This document shows, one piece after another, positions 10,401-16,516 of a DNA stretch of 44,485 bases. Below the pieces are notes generated by a model. The model was not told the origin of the DNA. It saw only the letters and a list, made by a program, of their open reading frames with translations, and did not search any database. The position numbers and the translations under genes are program-made. Source of the DNA: Branchiostoma floridae (taxonomy: Eukaryota > Chordata > Leptocardii > Amphioxiformes > Branchiostomatidae); contig NC_049992.1 of NCBI RefSeq assembly GCF_000003815.2, positions 21,737,232 to 21,781,716 on the forward strand, given 5' to 3'. Each line of letters starts with the position of its first letter. Position 1 is the first letter of the stretch.

Positions 10401-13400
10401 AGCACCAAGGGCGCCAAAATCAAAATTGAGAATTATTCAGCCACCGCCGACACATGTGCCAAATATCATCGCGCCCGCACCAACCGTTCAGAAGATATAA
10501 CTCCGGAAAACCCCCTCCCGGACACAAAATTCGACCTGCCGCATCAAGTTCAAACGCGACAAGGCCCAAAGTCAATCCTAGGCAACAGGCAATAACAACC
10601 CCCCACCCATGCACCAAAAATCGTTGCAATCCCGCGTATCGTTCCGGACACACAGCGCCAAAAGTGCCCAAAAAACACAAAAAATGTCACATGCAATGTC
10701 AAGGTCAAGTGCCAGGAGGCCCAAAATCACACCTGAGTGTCAGGCCACCACCCCCAACCCACGTACCAAAGATCGTCGTGCTCGCACCATCTGTACTCGA
10801 GATACAGCGCCCTATATCCCCAGCTTCCAAAAGTTCCCACGCCCGTGAAAACCATACCTGCATACATGCAGGTAATTAGCTGTATAAATAATGAATAACT
10901 ATAATGTTAGATATCTTGTTTGAATTATAATATTTTCTATGTTTTGTAATAAAAATAGAAAATTCATAGTTTGACCCTAATGTTGAAAAATTGGGCATAG
11001 GTTCCCCACTATGACCCATAACCAACGTTGCTGTCAAATTCAACAAGTGAAAATTTACATGATACATGCATTTTCTACTCGGAACTTGAAGCAAGTAATC
11101 AATGAAAATTGTTGTATATTAATTGTTGTATAATTACTGGCATATCATTAAAATCATTATATATATATTATATAGCTGCAAGTACTCAACCATATTTTCT
11201 TTAGAAATTACCACAAATCTAAACACACATCAACACTCCCAAAATGAAGAAAATAGCGTTTTGTTCAAATTTCATAAACTCCTGTTCACAAAGTTTTTAT
11301 GAGAGCTTGTCTGTAAAAGTAGCTTAACATTTCAGGCCAAAATACGGATATGTTACACTTACAGATTATATTTTAACACTAAAAACCACTAAAATGAGAA
11401 AATCTTACGATTATTTTTAAAAGGCATACTGCGTCCATCATAACATCGAAATAAAATCATTTTCACGCGTTTAAGGCATCATTTTAGTGATCCGAATCTG
11501 TTGTGAAATCAGGTGCTAGTTTTACTGTCACTGCGTGTTATGAGCGGCAGCCATTTTGGATCGGTTTCGATCTTCTTTTTAAAGTTTGGAGATGTTTTTA
11601 TCGGCGAATTCCTGCCGTTTTGGGAGAATTTGCGGCCTCAAAACTCACATCACAGGGGAACCAAGGTTCTAGTTGTTGTTTCTGATGTGAAGGAATTATT
11701 CTTCCGCCCTGTTGTCGCTGCCGATAGCGCATGGAACCACACAGTCGGAAAATGTAACGTTACAAATTGCTTTGATCAATGTGTTCATTTACGATGTAAA
11801 CAGAGACCGTAAAAATTGTGTTTCAAACGTCAGTGTGGCGTCTTATTTTCTCCCAGTAATAACATTTACTTTGTAGCGTCATAAGACTAAATTATATAGC
11901 GAAATCGACCGATATCCATGGTTTAACTCATCTCTTAAACGTATAATCAAGAAGAAGAAAAAACTCTACAAAAGAGCTAAGAGTACAATGGAAGAACAAG
12001 ACTGGGATAACTTTAAAACCATGCGCAGACTGGCTAAGCAAAAGATCAAAAAAGCACACAATGATTACTTAAAAGAAATCCTAGATGAAGCTTTGGAAAA
12101 TCCCAAGAAATTTTGGCAGTACATAAAAAGCAAAAAACAGACCGCGTCTGGGGTGGCCCCCCTAGCGCAACACAACAGCCTCGTTGTGGATGCCCAGGGT
12201 AAGGCAGAAATCCTCAGCAGGCAGTACGACTCTGTCTTTACAGATGAAGACATGGTCAACGTACCCGACCTAGGGGACAGCCCCTACCCCGACATGCCAG
12301 AGGTCGAGGTGACCCTGCTGGGGGTGCAAAAGCTCCTACAGGGGATAAACCCTGCTAAAGCCTGTGGGCCAGATCAAATTCCCTGCAGAATTCTTAAGGA
12401 CTACGCCATAGAGATCAGTCCAATTTTACAAATAATCTTCAACCAGTCCCTTGCAACTGGGCAGGTACCGACAGACTGGCGGACCGCGTTTGTGAACCCA
12501 ATTTTTAAAAAGGGGGACAGAAGCGACCCCGCAAACTACCGGCCCGTCTCTCTCACCTGCGTCTGTTGTAAGCTCCTGGAACACATACTTTTCTCAGCCA
12601 CCATGAAACATTTAGAAACTCATAATATCTTACTCCCCACCCAACATGGATTCAGAACAAAACACTCCTGTGAGTCACAGCTGATCACAACTCTACACGA
12701 CCTAACGTCTTGGTTTGACATAGGGCAGCAAATAGATATGGCTATTTTGGATTTTTCAAAGGCATTCGACAGCGTTCCGCACCACAGGATGCTGCATAAG
12801 TTACACTTTCACGGGATCAGGGGGCGAACACTCACCTGGGTACAAAACTGGCTACTGGACCGTCAGCAACAAGTGGTGATCGATGGGGAAAAGTCTGGTC
12901 CTGTCAGAGTAAGATCCGGAGTACCTCAGGGAACGGTGCTAGGGCCATTGCTTTTTTTGATTTACATAAATGACATCAACAAAGACATAACATCCCAAAT
13001 CAGACTATTTGCTGATGACTGTCTCGTTTACCGCCCCATAGTCCGTGACGAAGACCATTATGCCCTCCAAACTGACCTAGATAATCTTTGTATGTGGTCT
13101 AACACTTGGCAGTTGCGCTTTAATGTAAAAAAATGTTCCATCTTGCACATCCACAAGTCCAGAAGCTCACATGATTTTTTGTATACAATGTTTAACGAAC
13201 CACTCAACTGTAACAGCCAGCATCCGTACCTAGGTGTCATTCTCACCCACAATCTTAGGTGGAAGCCACATATCAATGACATTACAGCCAAAGCCAACAG
13301 CACCTTGGGGTTTGTCCGACGCAACTTAAGGGGGGCAAGTAAAGAGGTAAGAGCTAAGGCTTACACTTCCATAGTCCGCCCTAAGTTAGAATACTGTTCT

Positions 13401-15189
13401 TCAGTCTGGGACCCCCACAAACTAAAACACGCACAAACAAACAGCCTTGAGGAGAAGCTGGAATCAGTCCAGCGTAGGGCTGCCAGGTTTGTCACACTCA
13501 CAGGCAACTACAAACAATCCACCAGCAATACATCACTACAACAATCACTTGGATGGGCGACCCTAGCACAGAGAAGACAAGCACGACTTACACTAATGTA
13601 CAAGGCAGTCAACAACCTCATTGCAATACCCATCCACACCATACTTACACAAAACAACAACATTACAAGAGGTCACAACCAACGTTTCCACACCTTAACA
13701 TGCAAAACCGAAACATACAGGGCAAGTTATTTCCCCCGGACAGTCATAGAGTGGAATAGCCTGCCTGAACATCTGATACATACCACCTCCGTAGAACAGT
13801 TCAAAGCCGGGGTAGCCAAGTATTATGGCTACCCTAGCTCTACCCAGCTGTAAGACCGAACTATGCCCTAGCAACTTGTACAGCACAGCACTGTTATTTT
13901 TGTCTGTTGAATGAATACGTTTTTTTTCACTATTTTTGTCTCACCACCACCGGTTTGCTAGGGCATCCTCACTCCCCTGGGCACAAAGTCCCGCGAGGGG
14001 CATTGCCCAGCATTACGTAGATGTAGATGTAGATGATATGTTACGGGTACTGCGTAACCGCTAGGACTTGGGGGTCACAGCGGCGGGGAAATCCGAGCCG
14101 CTTCGGCCGAAAAATATGATTTTTGAGCAAAAATACAGCTGAAATACGCCTGGTAGCAGAACACAGTCGACTCAGAGTCGACACCATCCGTGACCACGCA
14201 GCACAGGTTATATCTGGCTGCCACTCAACTAAGGCTTTTAACCTCTCCTTCAACAAGTTTATCCGTACTACTTTATGTACCCACGGCATCCGGGGTTCGC
14301 GGATAAATACTGTACATGTGTTCTGCTACCGAAGATCTCTACTCTACTCATAACTGCACTGCCACGGCGATTTCTAGACGACTCGCCCCAAGACTAACTC
14401 GCCCCAACTATTTACTACCGACTCGCCCCAAGTTAGAGGGGCCGGGAATACAGGATAGCCCTTGCTTTTATGCTGTCTTTATACACATATATTCTGCTTG
14501 TAAATACTACTTTATATGCTAACAAAACCTCGTCGCTAAACTTCTTTTTTTGCTCGGTATTTAGCGGCGAACTCGGGATCTGCGGGCGGGCCCGATTGGC
14601 ATGTCGGCCCGCCCGCTTTATTGATAATTTTTGCCCGGACTGGCAGCGCTCTTACGTCACTACAGTGGCAAGCTTTATTGACAAATATAACAGAAGTATA
14701 TTAGTATATGTAACATAGTTTCATAACAGCCTATGTGTATTAATTTGAGATACTTGAGATTACAGTGAGCGGCGCAAACCCCCGGGCCGACATGCAACAT
14801 ATACCCGCCAGCGCGCTAGCGCCCCGGCGTTGATCGGGCGTTAAATAAAAGTGTCAGACCGAAGAGAACATTAAAATAGAGCGACGAGATTTTGTTAGCA
14901 TATAAAGTAATATCTAAAATTTGGATATACCTGTGTTAAAGCAGTATAAAAGCAAGGGCTATCCTGTATTCCCGGCCCCTCTAACTTGGGGCGAGTCGGT
15001 AGTAAATAGTTGGGGCGACTTAGTCTTGGGGCGAGTTGACCTGTTACCGCCACGGCACATCTGCATGTTGGGGGAGGGGGGCACCTTTTGTCCTCCATAC
15101 CTTCGAACAAACAACATTCCTTACCCGATGACTAGCTTGTAGAGCTGCTCCCTGTCCTTGATGCCGTCTACTTTCACGTTCGCAGTCAT
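1422..15189 (-). CDS. CSTF1: CSTF1 (CstF-50), cleavage stimulation factor subunit 1, ten visible exons, 3' end missing
   Basis: WD40 subunit of the nuclear cleavage stimulation factor, which with CstF-64 and CstF-77 binds the GU-rich element downstream of poly(A) sites. I join ten exons: 15189-15125, 9728-9601, 9389-9315, 8650-8582, 5883-5720, 4068-3937, 3796-3721, 2212-2133, 1874-1815 and 1484-1422. Every junction has GT/AG borders and keeps phase, giving 912 nt (304 codons). The N-terminal dimerisation region shows KDREQLYKL and QLYYDGY. WD40 blades show [49 protein letters not shown] and WDGVSNRCI. The signature [15 protein letters not shown] is specific to this family. Vertebrate CSTF1 has about 431 residues, so roughly the last 125 (final propeller blades) are absent; they may lie left of the window or be lost. 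Intron 1 is 5.4 kb and full of repeats. It is head-to-head with the vWA gene starting at 16206. Confidence 0.93.
1815..1874 (-). CDS. CSTF1: CSTF1 exon 9
   Basis: Twenty codons, phase 0: [20 protein letters not shown]. The acceptor is TTTACTGCAG|GTTAAA. The donor is taken as AAG|GTGTGG because exon 10 then supplies VWDG without duplicating VW; reading on a few bases would give a repeated VWE. Confidence 0.87.
2133..2212 (-). CDS. CSTF1: CSTF1 exon 8
   Basis: The 80-nt exon encodes [20 protein letters not shown]. The acceptor is CCTTACAG|TACGAC and the donor GCT|GTAAGT. The acceptor and first 13 exon bases are the seed of the 44-bp minisatellite that fills intron 7. Confidence 0.93.
2201..3563. 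repeat. 44-bp minisatellite in CSTF1 intron 7, about 31 copies
   Basis: The unit CATACAGTCGTACTGTAAGG plus ACACATCAGATCACACACAT plus GTAT recurs with few substitutions. On the minus strand each unit reads CCTTACAG|TACGACTGTATGA, that is the exon 8 acceptor plus its first 13 bases. The array begins inside exon 8 and extends upstream through the intron, so the exon border was the seed. Confidence 0.96.
3721..3796 (-). CDS. CSTF1: CSTF1 exon 7
   Basis: The 76-nt exon encodes [20 protein letters not shown] and TQHPT, closely matching CstF-50. The acceptor is CCCACAG|GAAG and the donor ACAT|GTAAGC. Confidence 0.93.
3937..4068 (-). CDS. CSTF1: CSTF1 exon 6
   Basis: Exactly 44 codons, phase 0 at both ends: [23 protein letters not shown] and [12 protein letters not shown]. 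The acceptor is GTGATAG|GAGG and the donor CAG|GTTCCC. It covers a complete WD40 blade segment. Confidence 0.93.
4157..4293. repeat. Short inverted-repeat element (137 bp)
   Basis: CAAATACAATTCAATCTC at 4157-4174 is perfectly inverted at 4276-4293, around a 101-bp core. It is a MITE-like or hairpin element in CSTF1 intron 5. Confidence 0.7.
4446..5543. mobile_element. DNA-transposon-like element with inverted ends (1.1 kb)
   Basis: GACATGCCAATCTCC at 4446-4460 is perfectly inverted at 5529-5543, and similarity continues about 18 bp inward (CGGCAGATCTTGCGAC against GCCAGGTCTCGTGAG). No transposase ORF is present, so it would be non-autonomous. It contains the nested 163-bp MITE at 4717. Confidence 0.55.
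4717..4879. mobile_element. 163-bp MITE with TACAGTCAAACCTGT ends
   Basis: TACAGTCAAACCTGT starts at 4717 and its inverse ACAGGTTTGACTGTA ends at 4879. The body contains repeated GGGACCG and GTGGCC motifs. Terminal TA on both sides suggests TA target use, as in Tc1/mariner or pogo-type MITEs. Confidence 0.75.
5720..5883 (-). CDS. CSTF1: CSTF1 exon 5
   Basis: The 164-nt exon encodes [26 protein letters not shown] and [15 protein letters not shown]. The acceptor is TTTCAG|GCCAGC and the donor GAG|GTCAGG. The acceptor and the first exon bases are repeated about 13 times just upstream, so the true acceptor is set by adjacency and reading frame. Confidence 0.92.
5861..6420. repeat. 40-bp minisatellite at the exon 5 acceptor of CSTF1, 14 copies
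   Basis: The unit GGCCTGAAACACACATTCAC plus CGAGCCTATAGCTATCAGCT is exactly 40 bp; variants change a few bases. On the minus strand each unit carries TTTCAG|GCCAGCTGATAGCT, the exon 5 acceptor and coding start. The copy nearest exon 5 includes the real acceptor. Confidence 0.97.
6421..6660. other. Unique sequence between two intron 4 minisatellites
   Basis: About 240 bp without exon or recognised repeat; loosely repeated GGCACAA words occur near 6590-6620. Confidence 0.6.
6661..8622. repeat. 41-bp minisatellite at the exon 4 donor of CSTF1, about 32 copies, split by a MITE
   Basis: The unit GTTTGTACTCACCATCACAA plus GTAAAGGCAGTCACATAGCA plus G is 41 bp, with occasional longer variants containing CAAAACTATTCACAAG. 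Read on the minus strand it is exon 4 with its centre deleted: CTGCTATGTGAC joined to GCCTTTACTTGTGATG|GTGAGT. Each unit therefore repeats the exon 4 donor. The array is interrupted at 7823-8448 by an inserted element. Confidence 0.95.
7823..8448. mobile_element. 626-bp non-autonomous DNA transposon (MITE) with 8-bp TSD
   Basis: Ends GGGATGGGGTTTTGTGCGCG and, inverted, GGGAACGGGTTTTCTGCGCG form terminal inverted repeats. It is flanked by TTTTTACT at 7815-7822 and 8449-8456, an 8-bp target duplication. Subterminal GCGCGTGAAAA words are iterated, and two AATATGCAAATTA blocks occur inside. No transposase is seen. An 8-bp TSD fits the hAT superfamily and some others. Confidence 0.85.
8582..8650 (-). 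CDS. CSTF1: CSTF1 exon 4
   Basis: The 69-nt exon encodes [10 protein letters not shown] and the start of the first WD40 blade. The acceptor GAGGCAG|CT was chosen because it alone keeps phase. The donor GATG|GTGAGT is the sequence iterated in the 41-bp minisatellite that follows in intron 4. Confidence 0.9.
8651..9314. other. CSTF1 intron 3
   Basis: No exon seen. A GC-rich patch (8870-9050) holds repeated GATATC palindromes within CCGATATCGG contexts. At 9069-9155 a phrase containing TTTCTGACTTACAAAATTAT occurs twice. Confidence 0.6.
9315..9389 (-). CDS. CSTF1: CSTF1 exon 3
   Basis: The 75-nt exon encodes [14 protein letters not shown], matching the linker between dimerisation domain and propeller in CstF-50. 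The acceptor is TTGTAG|GAAC and the donor GATG|GTGAGA. Confidence 0.9.
9601..9728 (-). CDS. CSTF1: CSTF1 exon 2
   Basis: The acceptor is CTTCAG|GCAGCTG and the donor GAAG|GTATGG. It encodes [16 protein letters not shown] and TPSDRLLRL, the helical dimerisation region. The 128 nt keep phase with exons 1 and 3. Confidence 0.92.
9848..10054 (-). pseudogene. Exon-like fragment with in-frame stop inside CSTF1 intron 1
   Basis: Between CTGCCAG| and |GTAAGT on the minus strand, 207 nt read [20 protein letters not shown] and [15 protein letters not shown], then TGA at 9896-9894. A shift of frame at the stop would continue as [16 protein letters not shown] to the donor. It looks like a once-coding exon broken by an indel, or an assembly error. 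It does not belong to CSTF1, whose exons 1 and 2 join in phase without it. The family is not recognised. Confidence 0.4.
10230..10860. repeat. Degenerate 150-bp tandem repeat, four copies, protein-like on the plus strand
   Basis: TGTCAAGTTCA-type starts at 10243, 10390, 10543 and 10697 give periods of 147, 153 and 154 bp. Each unit decodes in one plus frame to a pattern like [21 protein letters not shown], but frames change between copies because of indels. It may be a decayed Pro-rich repeat protein or part of a transposon. Confidence 0.6.
10861..11876. other. Intron 1 sequence without recognised genes
   Basis: 10861-11480 is AT-rich with nothing identified. 11480-11876 is of balanced composition and includes GCAGCCATTTTGG (YY1-like) near 11545, with no convincing exon. 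Confidence 0.5.
11877..14038 (+). mobile_element. 5'-truncated CR1/L2-like non-LTR retrotransposon (LINE)
   Basis: The open frame starts at 11877, inside what is normally the endonuclease-RT linker ([18 protein letters not shown]), so the APE endonuclease and ORF1 are gone. After the stop at 13853 a short 3' UTR, with a possible hairpin around GGGCACAAAGTCCC and GAGGGGCATTGCCC, leads into a GTAGAT-type hexamer tail (14018-14036), the usual 3' end of such elements. It lies antisense in CSTF1 intron 1. Confidence 0.88.
11988..13853 (+). CDS. LINE reverse transcriptase, 621 residues from first ATG, intact frame
   Basis: RNA-dependent DNA polymerase of a non-LTR retrotransposon. Visible blocks: linker [14 protein letters not shown] (about residues 38-51); fingers [14 protein letters not shown] and [20 protein letters not shown]; motif [14 protein letters not shown] near residue 255; motif [21 protein letters not shown] near 310; catalytic motif C FADDCL near 341; thumb and C-terminal region [24 protein letters not shown] and WNSLPEH. 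The frame is open upstream of the ATG to 11877, so the native protein was longer and began with an endonuclease. The absence of stops in over 620 codons suggests a young insertion. It cannot move alone without the endonuclease. Confidence 0.95.
   Translation: MEEQDWDNFKTMRRLAKQKIKKAHNDYLKEILDEALENPKKFWQYIKSKKQTASGVAPLAQHNSLVVDAQGKAEILSRQYDSVFTDEDMVNVPDLGDSPYPDMPEVEVTLLGVQKLLQGINPAKACGPDQIPCRILKDYAIEISPILQIIFNQSLATGQVPTDWRTAFVNPIFKKGDRSDPANYRPVSLTCVCCKLLEHILFSATMKHLETHNILLPTQHGFRTKHSCESQLITTLHDLTSWFDIGQQIDMAILDFSKAFDSVPHHRMLHKLHFHGIRGRTLTWVQNWLLDRQQQVVIDGEKSGPVRVRSGVPQGTVLGPLLFLIYINDINKDITSQIRLFADDCLVYRPIVRDEDHYALQTDLDNLCMWSNTWQLRFNVKKCSILHIHKSRSSHDFLYTMFNEPLNCNSQHPYLGVILTHNLRWKPHINDITAKANSTLGFVRRNLRGASKEVRAKAYTSIVRPKLEYCSSVWDPHKLKHAQTNSLEEKLESVQRRAARFVTLTGNYKQSTSNTSLQQSLGWATLAQRRQARLTLMYKAVNNLIAIPIHTILTQNNNITRGHNQRFHTLTCKTETYRASYFPRTVIEWNSLPEHLIHTTSVEQFKAGVAKYYGYPSSTQL
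14039..14356. other. Intron 1 spacer between LINE tail and inverted-repeat element
   Basis: No exon identified. It contains a CAGTCGACTCAGAGTCGAC-type repeat of GTCGAC near 14165 and GC-rich blocks. Confidence 0.5.
14381..15036. mobile_element. Large inverted-repeat (foldback-like) element, 157-bp arms
   Basis: Arm 14381-14537 is inverted at 14880-15036. Both contain ACTCGCCCCAAG, CTATTTACTACCG, AGAGGGGCCGGGAATACAGG and TATATGCTAACAAAA. Weaker similarity extends outward to about 14357 and 15061 (GCCACGGCG). The 342-bp core carries a perfect GC hairpin (GCGGGCGGGCC at 14582, inverted at 14606). No transposase. It ends about 65-90 bp from CSTF1 exon 1. Confidence 0.8.
15125..15189 (-). CDS. 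CSTF1: CSTF1 exon 1 (start codon)
   Basis: The ATG at 15189-15187 has A at -3. The exon encodes 21 codons plus GG and contains KDREQLYKL, the conserved opening of the CstF-50 dimerisation region. The donor is GG|GTAAGG. It joins exon 2 through a split Gly codon. Confidence 0.9.
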
Positions 15190-16205
15190 ACTTCTGTCGA
15201 ACGTGAGTCCACTGGACAGTAAAACGTGGATAAAGCTGCTGTTTTTTTCCCAAATCGTATTCACAAACTACCAACGTTGCCTCTGATAACCTTTCACCTT
15301 TGAACTAGATACACATATTACTCCGCTGAAAAAATCTCTTTCCGAAGGCTCTAAAAGATAACAAGTTACAACTATTCATATCAAGTATAACATTACCCTG
15401 AAATAAAGAGAAATCAGTTTTAAGTTGATTAAATCTATTTACGTAGAAGATTTTGTGCCAGGGTGCTACAGTTTAAGAACTATTTTTGTGATTTGGCTGT
15501 GGTAGGATATCAAGTTGACCTGAGTGTTGTTAGGTCACAGATGACAACAAAGGCTCACTCACAAAGGCTGACGTGTCCTTATACAAGATGTACAGGTAAT
15601 ACAACGTGATTCTGACTCAGGGAACATTTTTCTTTCACACAGACTTCGAAAATAACGTTATCAAAACCCCATCTAGAGAAGAGAGGGATCTTGGAATCAT
15701 AAATTGACTTGATTTCTTGTGCCAACCAAATTCTCAGTATTAAACTGAGTAAGTTGTAACGTTAAATAAATAAACTATAACGTTACCGGACGTTCATGAT
15801 CAAGAGAGTATCGTCCAAACTAACCGCGGACACATAGTATACTGATCCTTATGGTGAGTATGGAGTGTTTTCTTCATTATCTGTATTAAGTTAACTTAAA
15901 GCGTATAATGCATTCATCGTATAAAATGCATGGACGTTATGATGTAACGTTAGTTAAGTAAAACGTTAACGTTAAACTAATGCTCAAAGCTCATAATTTT
16001 TACTTTCTAGTTTACCTTCTTAGGCTACCAGATTTGGTTCCATTGATAACTAATATAAAGAGCTTTTCGAATGAAACAGGTTTTGTTCCTGCACACAGGA
16101 AGCTGTGATAGTGTATTGACCTGAGCTATGTGTATATGTAACGTCCAGGGAAAGAGGCAAGCGTACATTTCTCACTCACTCCGGGACAGCCTGATGTTTT
16201 CTGAC
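15190..16205. promoter_or_regulatory. Head-to-head intergenic region, presumed bidirectional promoter
   Basis: The interval separates the CSTF1 start codon (minus) from the vWA gene start codon (plus). It is AT-rich and contains six AACGTT palindromes between 15654 and 15973, most as TAACGTTA. No TATA box is clearly placed. The regulatory role is inferred from position. Confidence 0.5.
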
Positions 16206-16516
16206 ATGGAGCCAGGTGACGTCGTTCTTCTTGCCATATTTGTGGTCGTCCTGGTCATAGTCTATACAATAAGCAAGAAGAGTCAGAGGGGCACTGATCG
16301 AGAACATACGAGGGAAGCGTGGGCAGCTAGGGATGCGGCCGCGGGTGGATCGGGGGACACACCTCCGTCCTACGGCAGTCTGTACCCTGACCTGTCACAG
16401 TCTGGGTCCCCGTCACCAGCACGACACAGGTTCACACAGATCGACAACAGGTTCCACACTCTACAGGACGTCAGCCGTGCCATACGGGAGGCCGGACTCA
16501 AGTAACCTCATATTTG
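16206..16516 (+). CDS. vWA gene exon 1, with apparent 5-nt loss
   Basis: Encodes the anchor, PPSY region and first vWA helix. As written the frame ends in TAA at 16503-16505, directly after EAGLK. Family members continue with SSNLI, and the next frame does read SNLIFG up to the donor TTTG|GTAAGT. The exon length (311) is also wrong for the phase of exon 2 by exactly the same five bases. Confidence 0.8.

Noticed and set aside
13058-13324. Minus-strand ORFs inside the LINE
   Set aside because: Shadows of the reverse transcriptase frame.
14316-15142. Several short ORFs on both strands around 14.3-15.1 kb
   Set aside because: The same peptide ([17 protein letters not shown]) appears on both strands because of the inverted repeat. 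There is no other coding evidence.
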